Positions 15,710 to 22,949 of a stretch of DNA of 27,403 bases are shown here, in pieces. Below the pieces are notes generated by a model, which did not search any database, had not been told where the DNA came from, and worked only from the letters and a program-made list of their open reading frames with translations. The position numbers and the translations under genes are program-made. The DNA is from Ectobacillus sp048976805 (lineage in GTDB: Bacteria; Bacillota; Bacilli; Bacillales; Bacillaceae_G), in the NCBI GenBank assembly GCA_048976805.1, contig JBHGUR010000031.1, positions 1-27,403 of the forward strand, read 5' to 3'. How positions within the stretch are numbered: position 1 is the stretch's first letter; each line of letters opens with the position of its first letter.

Positions 15710-15851
15710 GGCTCTGTTACACTTGATTGTTGATTTTCCACTGCAGGCGGCCGCTTCCCTCGCTGCGCCCAGTCCATGGTCTCGGCTATCCCGCTTTTCC
15801 CGCTGGAGCCGCCGCCTTTCGTCCAAATCAACATTAGCCTTTAACAGAGCC
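15710..15851. mobile_element. 142-bp MITE with 8-bp target duplication
   Basis: The ends are GGCTCTGTTACACTTGATTG and, on the other strand, GGCTCTGTTAAAGGCTAATG, both followed by TGTTGATTT or its continuation: an imperfect terminal inverted repeat of about 27 bp. TATAGCAT at 15702-15709 and 15852-15859 is a perfect 8-bp target duplication. The core (15750-15822) is GC-rich and matches 7513-7583 in reverse orientation. There is no transposase gene, so it must be moved in trans. I cannot assign the parent IS family from sequence alone. Confidence 0.88.
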
Positions 15852-15954
15852 TATAGCATAAAAAAGGTAAGATAATTATGTTCTCTATTAAGAATAATTA
15901 TATAAAAAAAATGGGGAAAAACATATATATTTTAAAAAAGAAATATTTTCCAAA

Positions 15955-16053
15955 CTAAGCAACAGCAGCTTTCATTAAAGCTTCAGCGCTATCGCCTAAG
16001 GCAAAAAAAGGATTTCCTCGCCTTCTGAAACCCTCCATTCTTTGCTGATTCAC
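15955..16053 (-). CDS. Candidate 32-residue peptide coupled to the 54-residue gene
   Basis: Starting at GTG 16053, two bases past the stop of the 54-residue frame (TAG-C-GTG), it reads MNQQRMEGFRRRGNPFFALG and continues DSAEALMKAAVA before TAG at 15955-15957. An AAGGAGATG lies upstream inside the preceding gene, with a somewhat long spacing (about 13). The composition, a basic middle then a helical alanine-rich end, looks like a protein, but short chance frames are common. It has no signal peptide or known motif. Co-expression with the preceding gene is inferred from the arrangement only. Confidence 0.4.
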   Translation of the reverse strand: MNQQRMEGFRRRGNPFFALGDSAEALMKAAVA

Positions 16054-16054
16054 G

Positions 16055-16219
16055 CTATGAATTCATCTCCTTATACAATGGCTCCTCCTTGGAAGGTATG
16101 TACAAAGCCTGTACAAGACGGTCATATTCCTTCCTTGTAATCTCTTTATTATATAACTTCAATAGCAATTCTTTATGCTCTCTTGAAAAACCCATTTTAT
16201 TGATGACTTCCGGATACAT
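16055..16219 (-). CDS. 54-residue hypothetical protein
   Basis: It reads MYPEVINKMGFSREHKELLL and continues through KLYNKEITRKEYDRL to EPLYKEMNS. It is a small, charged, probably helical cytosolic protein with no membrane segment, and I do not recognise it. An ideal AAAGGAGG site ends five to six bases before the ATG, and a promoter with perfect TATAAT (16272-16277) lies about 53 bp upstream, so expression is well supported. It is divergent from cydAB and followed without a gap by a possible 32-residue frame. The YPEV...NKEITRKEYDRLV pattern suggests a small two-helix regulator or SHOCT-like helix pair, but that is a guess. Confidence 0.75.
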   Translation of the reverse strand: MYPEVINKMGFSREHKELLLKLYNKEITRKEYDRLVQALYIPSKEEPLYKEMNS

Positions 16220-16271
16220 AAAAAGCCTCCTTTACCCTCTTAGTTGAAAAAAGAACCTATGTTCGTACCTC

Positions 16272-16300
16272 ATTATAGAACAGTTTATCCACAAATGCAA
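16272..16300 (-). promoter_or_regulatory. Promoter of the 54-residue gene with an embedded DnaA-box match
   Basis: On the minus strand TTGCAT (16300-16295), a 17-bp spacer and TATAAT (16277-16272). The spacer contains TTATCCACA on the plus strand (16285-16293), an exact match to the DnaA box consensus. A single box may be chance. Confidence 0.6.
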
Positions 16301-16324
16301 TATTTTCGCAAAAAAGTTTATCAT

Positions 16325-16340
16325 TTTTGATTTTTCAAAA
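16325..16340. promoter_or_regulatory. Inverted repeat upstream of cydA
   Basis: TTTTGA-TTTT-TCAAAA, a perfect 6+4+6 dyad about 120 bp before cydA. It has Fnr/Rex-like geometry but not their consensus sequence. AT-rich chance dyads are common, so this is only a candidate operator. I did not resolve the cydA promoter. Confidence 0.25.
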
Positions 16341-16461
16341 CATTACAATATCAAAATACCATACTTGCCCTTTTATATACATATGGAAACTTGGGCGATT
16401 TTTGAATAATTCCCCTCCCCGTGTAAGAAAATACTGGTAAAAATCTAAGGAGAAGGTACAA

Positions 16462-17817
16462 ATGGATACAGTTACTTTATCACGGGCGTTTTTCGGAACG
16501 TCTTTGGCGTTTCATATTATCTTTGCCACTTTAGGCATTGGACTGTCGCTGATGATTTTCATTTTTGAAGTCATCTATCAGTGGAAAAAAGACGCCGACT
16601 ACGCTGTAGCAGCGAAGCGCTGGACGAAGGCGTTTGCGATTTTGCTCGGTGTCGCCATTCCGTCCGGCACCATTGTCGGCGTCCAGATTTCCTTGCTGTG
16701 GCCAGGCTTTGCGAAAATTGTCGGCCAAGTAATTTCCGTTCCCTTCCAAATTGAAATTTTCGCATTTTTTTTAGAAGCTTTATTTATGTCCATTTACGTA
16801 TATGCCGCCGATAAGCTATCCCCGTTTTTGCGGGTGCTTTCCTTATTTTTTGTAATGATTGGCGCGACCGCCTCTGCTGTCTTGATTACATCGGCTAACA
16901 CATGGATGAACACGCCCGCAGGCTTCTCTATGAAACCAGACGGCACGATTTATGACGTAAATCCGTGGAAAGCATTCTTTAACCCAAGCTTCGCCACTGC
17001 TTCTTTTCATGTTGTCATTACCGCCTTTGCAACCGGCGCCGCGGTAGTCGCCTCTGTTGCCGGCTATAAATTGTTAAAGCGCAATAAACGCAGCAGCGAA
17101 ATCGCTTATCATAAAAAAGGGTTGTTTATCAGCCTGCTCGTTACGTTTATTACAGGAGCGCTCATGTGGATGTCAGGGCATTCATCCGCAGTAAATTTGC
17201 ATGAGCATTCTCCCGAAAAGCTCGCGGCGGCAGAAGCGCTGTTTGAAACGCAATCGCATGCGCCGCTTGCAATCGGCGGATTCGTTGATCCCGATACGCA
17301 TGAAGTGAAATACGGCCTGGAAATTCCGTGGCTGCTCAGTATATTGGCTGGCTTCACGCCGGACACGGTCGTAAAAGGGTTAAATGAATTCCCTCCGGAA
17401 ACATGGCCGCCATTTTACACGCATACGTTTTTTAATTTAATGGTCGGCTCTGCCGTCGTCTCATTTGGCGTATCCGCGCTCGCGCTCATATATTGGTACT
17501 TTATTTACCGAAAACAAAACGGCAAGCTCCCGAAATGGCTGCTTTGGCTTACTGTCTCTATCGGGCCGGTTTCCATGCTCGGCATTGAATTCGGCTGGAT
17601 TTTCAGCTGCAGCGGCCGGCAGCCATGGACAATTTACGGCTTTCAAAAAACGACGGAAGCGGCAACACGGGCTGACTTTGTCGGGCCGTTATTTATGCTG
17701 TTTATTGTATTGTATATATTTTTAGGTGCCCTGACTGTTATCGTATTGCGCACCTTCTTCAAAAAGAATCCTCTCGTAAATGATCTTGAAGCATATGGAG
17801 GAAAATCGCATGCATGA
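16462..17817 (+). CDS. cydA: Cytochrome bd-type menaquinol oxidase subunit I
   Basis: Membrane subunit carrying haems b558, b595 and d. It oxidises menaquinol and reduces oxygen to water, mainly under low oxygen. The 451 residues and roughly nine helices fit the short-Q-loop class (CioA/YthA-like). Likely haem ligands are His18 (SLAFHIIFATLG), His183 (ASFHVVITAF) and Met327 (FFNLMVGS). GRQPW (385-389) and the IEIFAFFLEALF helix (97-108) are conserved. An ideal AAGGAGAAGG site precedes the ATG. cydB overlaps its 3' end by eight bases. The closest B. subtilis counterpart is probably YthA rather than CydA, judging by the short loop. No cydCD transporter genes are present here. Confidence 0.95.
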   Translation: MDTVTLSRAFFGTSLAFHIIFATLGIGLSLMIFIFEVIYQWKKDADYAVAAKRWTKAFAILLGVAIPSGTIVGVQISLLWPGFAKIVGQVISVPFQIEIFAFFLEALFMSIYVYAADKLSPFLRVLSLFFVMIGATASAVLITSANTWMNTPAGFSMKPDGTIYDVNPWKAFFNPSFATASFHVVITAFATGAAVVASVAGYKLLKRNKRSSEIAYHKKGLFISLLVTFITGALMWMSGHSSAVNLHEHSPEKLAAAEALFETQSHAPLAIGGFVDPDTHEVKYGLEIPWLLSILAGFTPDTVVKGLNEFPPETWPPFYTHTFFNLMVGSAVVSFGVSALALIYWYFIYRKQNGKLPKWLLWLTVSIGPVSMLGIEFGWIFSCSGRQPWTIYGFQKTTEAATRADFVGPLFMLFIVLYIFLGALTVIVLRTFFKKNPLVNDLEAYGGKSHA

Positions 17818-18847
17818 AGAAAGTATTGCTATTTTAATATTATGGGCCATCGTCTTCGCCTACAGCATTTTAGGCTCGATTGACTTTGGCGCCGGCTTTT
17901 GGGCGATGGTTTACGCCAATCACAAGACGCTGGCCGGCAAGCTGGCCACCCGCTATTTATCACCGACGTGGGAACTCACGAACACTGTTCTCGTATTTGT
18001 TGTTGTTGCCTTTATCGGCTTTTTTCCGCATGCCGCTTATACGCTGGCGACCGTTATGTTTGTTCCGGTTACGCTCATTCTCATACTAATTGCCATCCGC
18101 AGTACATTTATGGTGTTCGCCTATTCGCTGCCGCGCTACGAAAAAACGCTGCGGATTATATCCGGCATTACAGGGCTGCTTATCCCTGCGCTCCTAATTA
18201 CCGTATTGCCGGTAACGGAAGGGGCGTTCGTCGATTTTTCCGGCGAAACGGAAAAGCTGCTGTACGGCAAGCTTCTTTCTAGTCCGACCGTATACTTTTA
18301 CATGTTATTCGGGTTAACTTCAGAGCTATTTCTATCTTCGCTTTTCCTTGCCGATTTCTCCCGCGAACAAGGATCAGAAGAAACGTATGTGGTTTATAGA
18401 AGAAATGCGATTGTACTCGGGCCGGCAACATTGCTGACAGCCATTCTTGCACTTGTAGCAACCAATCCAGACACAAGCTGGCTTTTGGAAAACTTAGTTC
18501 AGTATATTCCATGGTTTGCCGCTTCACTCGGATTATTTGTCATCGGCTATTCCTCCCTCTGGTGGAGCAATCGCGCACATAGCTCGCTTGGTTGGCCGCG
18601 CATCGCTATTTTGGCAGTAATCGCCCAGTATGCGCTGGCAAGCTATGCATACGGAGCGGCACATCTTCCGTACATCGTTTTCCCTGAAGTTACGGTATAT
18701 ACAAGCTTTACGAAAAAAGAAACGTTCTACACCTTGCTCATCTTGTATGCGGTTGGCGTCGCCATTTTGTTGCCGGGCTTTATTTTCTTCTGGAATTTGT
18801 TCCTCAAGGACCGGACATTTATCCGGAGCGGAAAAGAGGAATCGTGA
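17810..18847 (+). CDS. cydB: Cytochrome bd-type menaquinol oxidase subunit II
   Basis: About 345 residues with eight to nine membrane helices; it forms the heterodimer with CydA. The N-terminal ILGSIDFGAGFWAM and PTWELTNT segments are typical of CydB/YthB. I choose the ATG at 17810 because GGAGGAAAA lies four bases upstream and it overlaps the cydA stop as ATGCATGA, a coupling arrangement. The longer frame from 17780 would lie deeper in cydA and lacks a site. A strong terminator follows, so the operon is just cydAB. Confidence 0.95.
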   Translation: MHEESIAILILWAIVFAYSILGSIDFGAGFWAMVYANHKTLAGKLATRYLSPTWELTNTVLVFVVVAFIGFFPHAAYTLATVMFVPVTLILILIAIRSTFMVFAYSLPRYEKTLRIISGITGLLIPALLITVLPVTEGAFVDFSGETEKLLYGKLLSSPTVYFYMLFGLTSELFLSSLFLADFSREQGSEETYVVYRRNAIVLGPATLLTAILALVATNPDTSWLLENLVQYIPWFAASLGLFVIGYSSLWWSNRAHSSLGWPRIAILAVIAQYALASYAYGAAHLPYIVFPEVTVYTSFTKKETFYTLLILYAVGVAILLPGFIFFWNLFLKDRTFIRSGKEES

Positions 18848-18886
18848 CATGATGCAAATAAAAGTTGCCAGATTCCATGGAAAGAA

Positions 18887-18925
18887 AAGAAGGTGTTCCA
18901 TTTTTTTGGAACACCTTCTTTATAT
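18887..18925. terminator. Bidirectional terminator between cydB and the lactate permease gene
   Basis: A 14-bp stem (18887-18900 with 18907-18920, AAGAAGGTGTTCCA and its complement) surrounds a 6-base T loop and has A/T-rich flanks on both sides. It lies between convergent genes. Confidence 0.88.
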
Positions 18926-18931
18926 GATGGC

Positions 18932-20593
18932 TTACGGAATCATCCAAGTTAAAAAGTAAGCCTGTACATACGTCATAATGCCTACGATTACGACAAAGAA
19001 TAAGCTGTGTTTTACCGTAAAGCGGAACAAGTCAGATTCTTTGCCTACTAACCCTACAGCCGCACATGCAATCGCGATAGATTGAGGAGAAATCATTTTG
19101 CCTGTTACGCCGCCAGTCGTATTAGCTGCTACAAGCAATACTTCGCTCACGCCTACCTGCTGCGCTGTAATCGCTTGCAAACTTCCGAATAAAGCGTTCG
19201 CAGATGTATCGGAACCTGTTAAGAATACGCCCAGCCATCCAAGGAATGGAGAGAAGAACGGGAACAAGCTGCCTGTTTTCGATAATGCTAACGCAAGTGT
19301 AGAAGAAAGGCCAGAGTAGTTTGCGATGAACGCAAATCCTAGCACTAAACCGATAGATAAAATTGGGAAACGCAATTCTTTTAAAGTTTCGCCAAATGTT
19401 GCTACCGCTTCCTTTGCACTCATTTTTAAGAATACAACAGACAGGATAGCTGCGATTAAAATAGCTGTACCGGTTGCTGACACTAAATCAAGCTTATAAA
19501 TCGCTTCATATGGAGTCGGTTGTTTTACAATTGGCGCATCTTTAATAACCTGCATATCTAAGCCCGCTACATGGAATTTAAATACCCATTTCTCTAATGC
19601 GCCGCCCGGCAAGAATAACGCTTTAAATGCTTTTTGGCTCCAAATGACTACCATAATTGTAAGAATGATGAACGGAGACCATGCTTTAAAGATTTTCCCG
19701 GCAGTTAAGTTGCGTATTGTACCTGCTTCTACTGCTGCTGCAGCTTCTGTGTTGCCGTTATTTGTGCGGTAAATATGCTTTGGCTGCCAAACCTTCAAGA
19801 ATAACGCTAAGCTGATTAAGCTGACTAACGCAGATGTAATGTCCGGAAGCTCAGGCCCAAGGTAAGTTGCTGTCAAAAACTGTGTAACAGCGAAGGAACC
19901 TCCCGCTACTAACAGAGCTGGCCAAGTTTGTCTTACACCCTTTAATCCATCCATCAAGAAAACAATGAAGAATGGAACGAATAAGGATAAAAACGGCAAT
20001 TGGTGCCCTGCCATTTGCCCAATTTTATGCGCGTCAATGCCTGTTACCTGCCCTGCCACAAGAATTGGAATCCCCATGGCGCCGAATGCTACCGGAGCAG
20101 TGTTCGCAATTAAACATAACCCTGCTGCATATAGTGGATTTAAGCCAAGACCTACTAATAGAGCTGCCGTAATTGCAACCGGGGCGCCGAAACCCGCCGC
20201 ACCTTCAAGGAACGCACCGAAGGAGAAACCGATTAAGATTACAAGTAAACGGTGGTCATTTGTAATAGAAAGAACGGAAGAACGAATAATATCAAACTGC
20301 CCTGTTTTTACAGAGACTTTATACAAGAATACAGACGTTATAATAATCCATGCAATCGGCCATAAACCGTAGCCGAAGCCGTATACCGTTGCCATAGCCG
20401 CCATCGTAACCGGCATTTTATAGACAATAAGGGCGATTGTTACTGTAAGCAATACTGTAATTAGACCTGCAACATAGCCTTTCATGCGAAATACAGCGAG
20501 CGCCAAGAAGAAAAATACAATTGGAATAAGTGCAATTGCCGCAGAAAGCCAAATATTGCCCATCGGGTCATAGACCTGTGTCCAAGTTTCCAT
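18932..20593 (-). CDS. lctP: L-lactate permease (LctP family)
   Basis: A 553-residue polytopic transporter (about 13-14 helices) of the lactate permease family, for proton-coupled lactate exchange. Family features are the N-terminal WTQVYDPMGNIWLSA, FGAFLEGAAGFGAPVAI, NTAPVAFGAMGIPI and the late TGSDTSANALFGSLQ and TTGGVTGKMISPQSIAIAC segments. AAAGGAGATGG precedes the ATG. B. subtilis has two relatives, LctP (fermentation, Rex-controlled) and LutP (lactate use); the Rex-like site upstream leans towards LctP, but no ldh gene is adjacent. Cre-like sites suggest catabolite control. It is monocistronic between two terminators. Confidence 0.92.
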   Translation of the reverse strand: METWTQVYDPMGNIWLSAAIALIPIVFFFLALAVFRMKGYVAGLITVLLTVTIALIVYKMPVTMAAMATVYGFGYGLWPIAWIIITSVFLYKVSVKTGQFDIIRSSVLSITNDHRLLVILIGFSFGAFLEGAAGFGAPVAITAALLVGLGLNPLYAAGLCLIANTAPVAFGAMGIPILVAGQVTGIDAHKIGQMAGHQLPFLSLFVPFFIVFLMDGLKGVRQTWPALLVAGGSFAVTQFLTATYLGPELPDITSALVSLISLALFLKVWQPKHIYRTNNGNTEAAAAVEAGTIRNLTAGKIFKAWSPFIILTIMVVIWSQKAFKALFLPGGALEKWVFKFHVAGLDMQVIKDAPIVKQPTPYEAIYKLDLVSATGTAILIAAILSVVFLKMSAKEAVATFGETLKELRFPILSIGLVLGFAFIANYSGLSSTLALALSKTGSLFPFFSPFLGWLGVFLTGSDTSANALFGSLQAITAQQVGVSEVLLVAANTTGGVTGKMISPQSIAIACAAVGLVGKESDLFRFTVKHSLFFVVIVGIMTYVQAYFLTWMIP

Positions 20594-20712
20594 ACTTCCA
20601 TCTCCTTTGCTATTAATCTCAAAATATAAACTAAGTTGATTTCATTTGCATATGAGCAGATGAAATGTTAATCCGGTCATCATACCTTTTGCTGTAAAAA
20701 ATAAAGCGTTTT

Positions 20713-20726
20713 CGTAAACGTTTACA
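20713..20726 (-). promoter_or_regulatory. CcpA cre-like site upstream of the lactate permease gene
   Basis: On the minus strand TGTAAACGTTTACG matches the consensus TGNAANCGNTNNCA at all but the last base and is nearly palindromic. A second, weaker match (two mismatches) lies at 20797-20810. CcpA would give catabolite control. Confidence 0.6.
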
Positions 20727-20905
20727 TGGAACAACAAAAATTTTTAACCTTTATACTGCTTCCCCCCTTGTATCCCCCTCCGGACAGCTTAAGCTTATAA
20801 AACGCTTTCATTTTGTCCGTTTTGATATGCTAGTTATAATGTAACATAATCTTCACAAATTAGACAGTATTTTCGACAAATTTATTATATTTTTATTTTT
20901 TATTT

Positions 20906-20923
20906 TTGTGATATAATACACAA
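20906..20923. promoter_or_regulatory. Rex-like operator upstream of the lactate permease gene
   Basis: TTGTGATATAATACACAA matches 12 of the 14 fixed bases of the Rex consensus TTGTGAAnnnnTTCACAA. Rex senses NADH/NAD+ and controls lactate permease and cytochrome bd genes in B. subtilis. It lies about 310 bp before the permease start, which is far for a promoter operator unless the leader is long. Confidence 0.5.
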
Positions 20924-20975
20924 ATTTTAATTACTACACCACTCCCCACTTTCCACTTATTACCCATAATATATG

Positions 20976-21008
20976 CAAAAAAGAGCTTAAGAACATTCCC
21001 CAAGCTCT
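20976..21008 (-). terminator. Terminator of the efflux gene
   Basis: On the minus strand AGAGCTT pairs with AAGCTCT around a 13-base loop and runs into six T. It lies about 60 bp after the stop. Confidence 0.8.
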
Positions 21009-21070
21009 GCATTTCTATCATCCAATTGCTTTCCCGCATAGTTTCATTACAAAATGCGCTATATTAACTG

Positions 21071-22651
21071 CTAGTTTTCTTCAGCTTTTCCCTGTTTTTC
21101 CTTACCGCGAATCATGCTAATCACAAAAATAGCTATCAACATGAGAAAAGAAATGACCGCTGCGGAAAGAAACAATGACCCAAACGCACTGCCGACAACA
21201 TCATGAATAGTCTTTATTATAATGCCCTTTACTGTCGGGTCAGGAAGTTTGCCGATTTCTTGTGTTACTTCACCGATGTTCATATTTTCAGAAAAACCTT
21301 TGAAAACGGCGTGGGGCAACATTTGCATATTTACTCCTGCTGCCTGTAAATTTTCGACAACTTTATCTCCAATCGTTTGAAAGTTTCTCGTTAAAAACCC
21401 AGCATAAATTGTCGGAGCGATTGTTAGCCCAATTTGGCGCGCAAGGGATAATGTTCCAAGCGCTGAACCTTTCTCTTTTCCTGCCCCTTCTGTCGCCAAT
21501 ACATTGACTGGAGCGCCGAGTGTCATGCCAAATCCAAAACCGGCAAAACAGCTTGCGATAATAAATTGCCATTTTGCTTCCACCCAAAATGGGAACAAGG
21601 CAAAACCGAGAAATGAAATCATACTCGATACCACAATCGCAAAAACAGGGCCTTTTTTATCTGTGAGCATACCGCCAATCCCTGCGCCGACACCAGAAAT
21701 AAGGGCAAGCGGCGTCATCCAATAGCCAGAACGGTCCGGAGCAACGCCAAGATATTGCTCTACAAATGCTGGAACAAAAATAATAGCAGCAATTAAAGCG
21801 CCGGAAAATATCCCAATAAGAAGCGTCCATAAATATACCGGACTGCGCAGCAAAGAAAACGGCAGCACCGGATCGCCTCCATGTTGTTCTAAACGGTTTT
21901 CCAACAGCAGCAATAGCATAAATAAACCGATACCGCCTAACAGAAATCCGTAAAAATCCGGAGAGGTTATACTTTTTGACAAATCGGTACCATCTAAATT
22001 AGTAATTCCATACATAATACTTAAAATAGATAAAGCCAACAACATCGTCCCTTTTACATCAAGCGGTACATCTTTCGGATCTTTTGTTTCTGAAATAAAA
22101 CGGAATGCCAACACGATAAGCGTTGCAGCGATTGGAAGATTGATTAAAAATAGCCAGTGCCAGCTTCCCGTCCAATCCAGTAAAAAGCTGCCAATATTCG
22201 GTCCGAGCACAGCGGCAATTCCATTCATGCCGCCAAGGGCTCCTAACGCCTTACCTTGCTGCTCCTTTGGTAGTGTGCTCAAAATATGGGAACTTCCAAT
22301 AATAAAAATTCCGCCACCCCCTAATGATTGAACCAAACGCGCTGCAAGAAACATCGTAAATGATGTACTTAACGCCACGAGCAAAGAACCGATTCCAAAC
22401 AGGGCAACTTCAATGATAAATAGTTTTTTTCGCCCGTAACGGTCCGATAGCTTCCCAACAATCGGCACACTAACAGAAAGGCCGAGCGTATATAAAGTAA
22501 TGCCCCAAGCCCCCCACGACGCAGAAACATCAAAGCTCCGGTTAATCGTTGTAAGCGCTGAACTAATAATTCCGTTATCAAGCGCTGCCATAAATACGCC
22601 AACTGCAAATAAAATAATAGACCAGCGCTGATTGGTTTGCGTATTTTCCAC
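21071..22651 (-). CDS. DHA2-family multidrug efflux transporter (EmrB/QacA type, MdtP-like)
   Basis: A 526-residue proton-driven antiporter with about 14 membrane helices. Family motifs include FMAALDNGIISSALTTI in helix 1 (motif D1, with the membrane Asp) and GKLSDRYGRKKLF (motif A, helix 2-3 loop). The large extracellular segment between the last two helices (about 430-490) is typical of QacA/EmrB relatives. I prefer the GTG at 22651, preceded by AGGTGGAGG; the ATG at 22666 lacks a site. The MarR regulator gene lies upstream on the same strand, as in B. subtilis mdtR-mdtP (yusO-yusP), which exports fusidic acid and novobiocin. Orthology is inferred from arrangement and family only. Confidence 0.9.
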   Translation of the reverse strand: MENTQTNQRWSIILFAVGVFMAALDNGIISSALTTINRSFDVSASWGAWGITLYTLGLSVSVPIVGKLSDRYGRKKLFIIEVALFGIGSLLVALSTSFTMFLAARLVQSLGGGGIFIIGSSHILSTLPKEQQGKALGALGGMNGIAAVLGPNIGSFLLDWTGSWHWLFLINLPIAATLIVLAFRFISETKDPKDVPLDVKGTMLLALSILSIMYGITNLDGTDLSKSITSPDFYGFLLGGIGLFMLLLLLENRLEQHGGDPVLPFSLLRSPVYLWTLLIGIFSGALIAAIIFVPAFVEQYLGVAPDRSGYWMTPLALISGVGAGIGGMLTDKKGPVFAIVVSSMISFLGFALFPFWVEAKWQFIIASCFAGFGFGMTLGAPVNVLATEGAGKEKGSALGTLSLARQIGLTIAPTIYAGFLTRNFQTIGDKVVENLQAAGVNMQMLPHAVFKGFSENMNIGEVTQEIGKLPDPTVKGIIIKTIHDVVGSAFGSLFLSAAVISFLMLIAIFVISMIRGKEKQGKAEEN

Positions 22652-22667
22652 ATTCCTCCACCTCATT

Positions 22668-22740
22668 TTAGTTCTTTTTAAATGAATAATTCATTCTAAA
22701 TTAACTAATTTTATCATACACCTTTTTGTATCATTGTCAA
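22668..22740 (-). promoter_or_regulatory. Efflux gene promoter with a symmetric operator
   Basis: On the minus strand a perfect TTGACA (22740-22735), a 16-bp spacer and TATGAT (22718-22713). Immediately downstream is a 41-bp dyad centred on 22688: inner arms ATGAAT/ATTCAT (extended to a 15-bp palindrome at 22681-22695) and outer arms TTAGTT (22668-22673) and AACTAA (22703-22708), each exactly 8 bp from the inner arms. The dyad covers the likely transcription start and reaches the ribosome binding site, as expected of a MarR-type repressor site. Confidence 0.75.
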
Positions 22741-22787
22741 TTTTTAAATATAGATTAGCAAAGCCTCTTGTGCCCCTTCTTAAAGGG

Positions 22788-22821
22788 CAAAAACAAACCG
22801 GTTGAGTTTCCTCAACCGGTT
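22788..22821 (-). terminator. Terminator of the marR gene
   Basis: An 11-bp perfect stem AACCGGTTGAG/CTCAACCGGTT closes a 4-base loop (GAAA on the minus strand) and is followed by TGTTTTTG. It separates the regulator from the efflux gene, which has its own promoter. Confidence 0.85.
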
Positions 22822-22949
22822 GATTCTGCACGAACGGGCACGTTATCCCCACTCATAAATTCCCAATATAGCGACGGAGATGAACTGGGGGCACTTGTCT
22901 CATCCGTTCAAATCCACCGCTAGAAGTTTCACCTTATTCTATGGTGAAC

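Larger units (their letters stand above)
15402..15954. other. Gene-free interval with a degenerate repeat and a MITE
   Basis: It contains the leader of the DUF2334 gene (15402-15560), a degenerate repeat copy E (about 15570-15690), a complete MITE (15702-15859 with target duplications) and an AT-rich stretch (15860-15954) with an ATAATTAT inverted repeat. No RNA gene or larger coding frame is seen. Confidence 0.6.
20594..21070. other. Long upstream region of the lactate permease gene
   Basis: A 477-bp gap, strongly AT-rich from 20830 to 20940. It holds two cre-like sites (20713-20726 and 20797-20810), a Rex-like dyad (20906-20923) and the terminator of the efflux gene (20976-21008). I could not fix the permease promoter with confidence. 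No coding frame or RNA gene is recognised. Confidence 0.55.

Noticed and set aside
19965..20372. 135-codon plus-strand frame opposite the lactate permease gene
   Set aside because: It is antisense to a conserved transporter, proline-rich by complement of its codons, with no translation signals.
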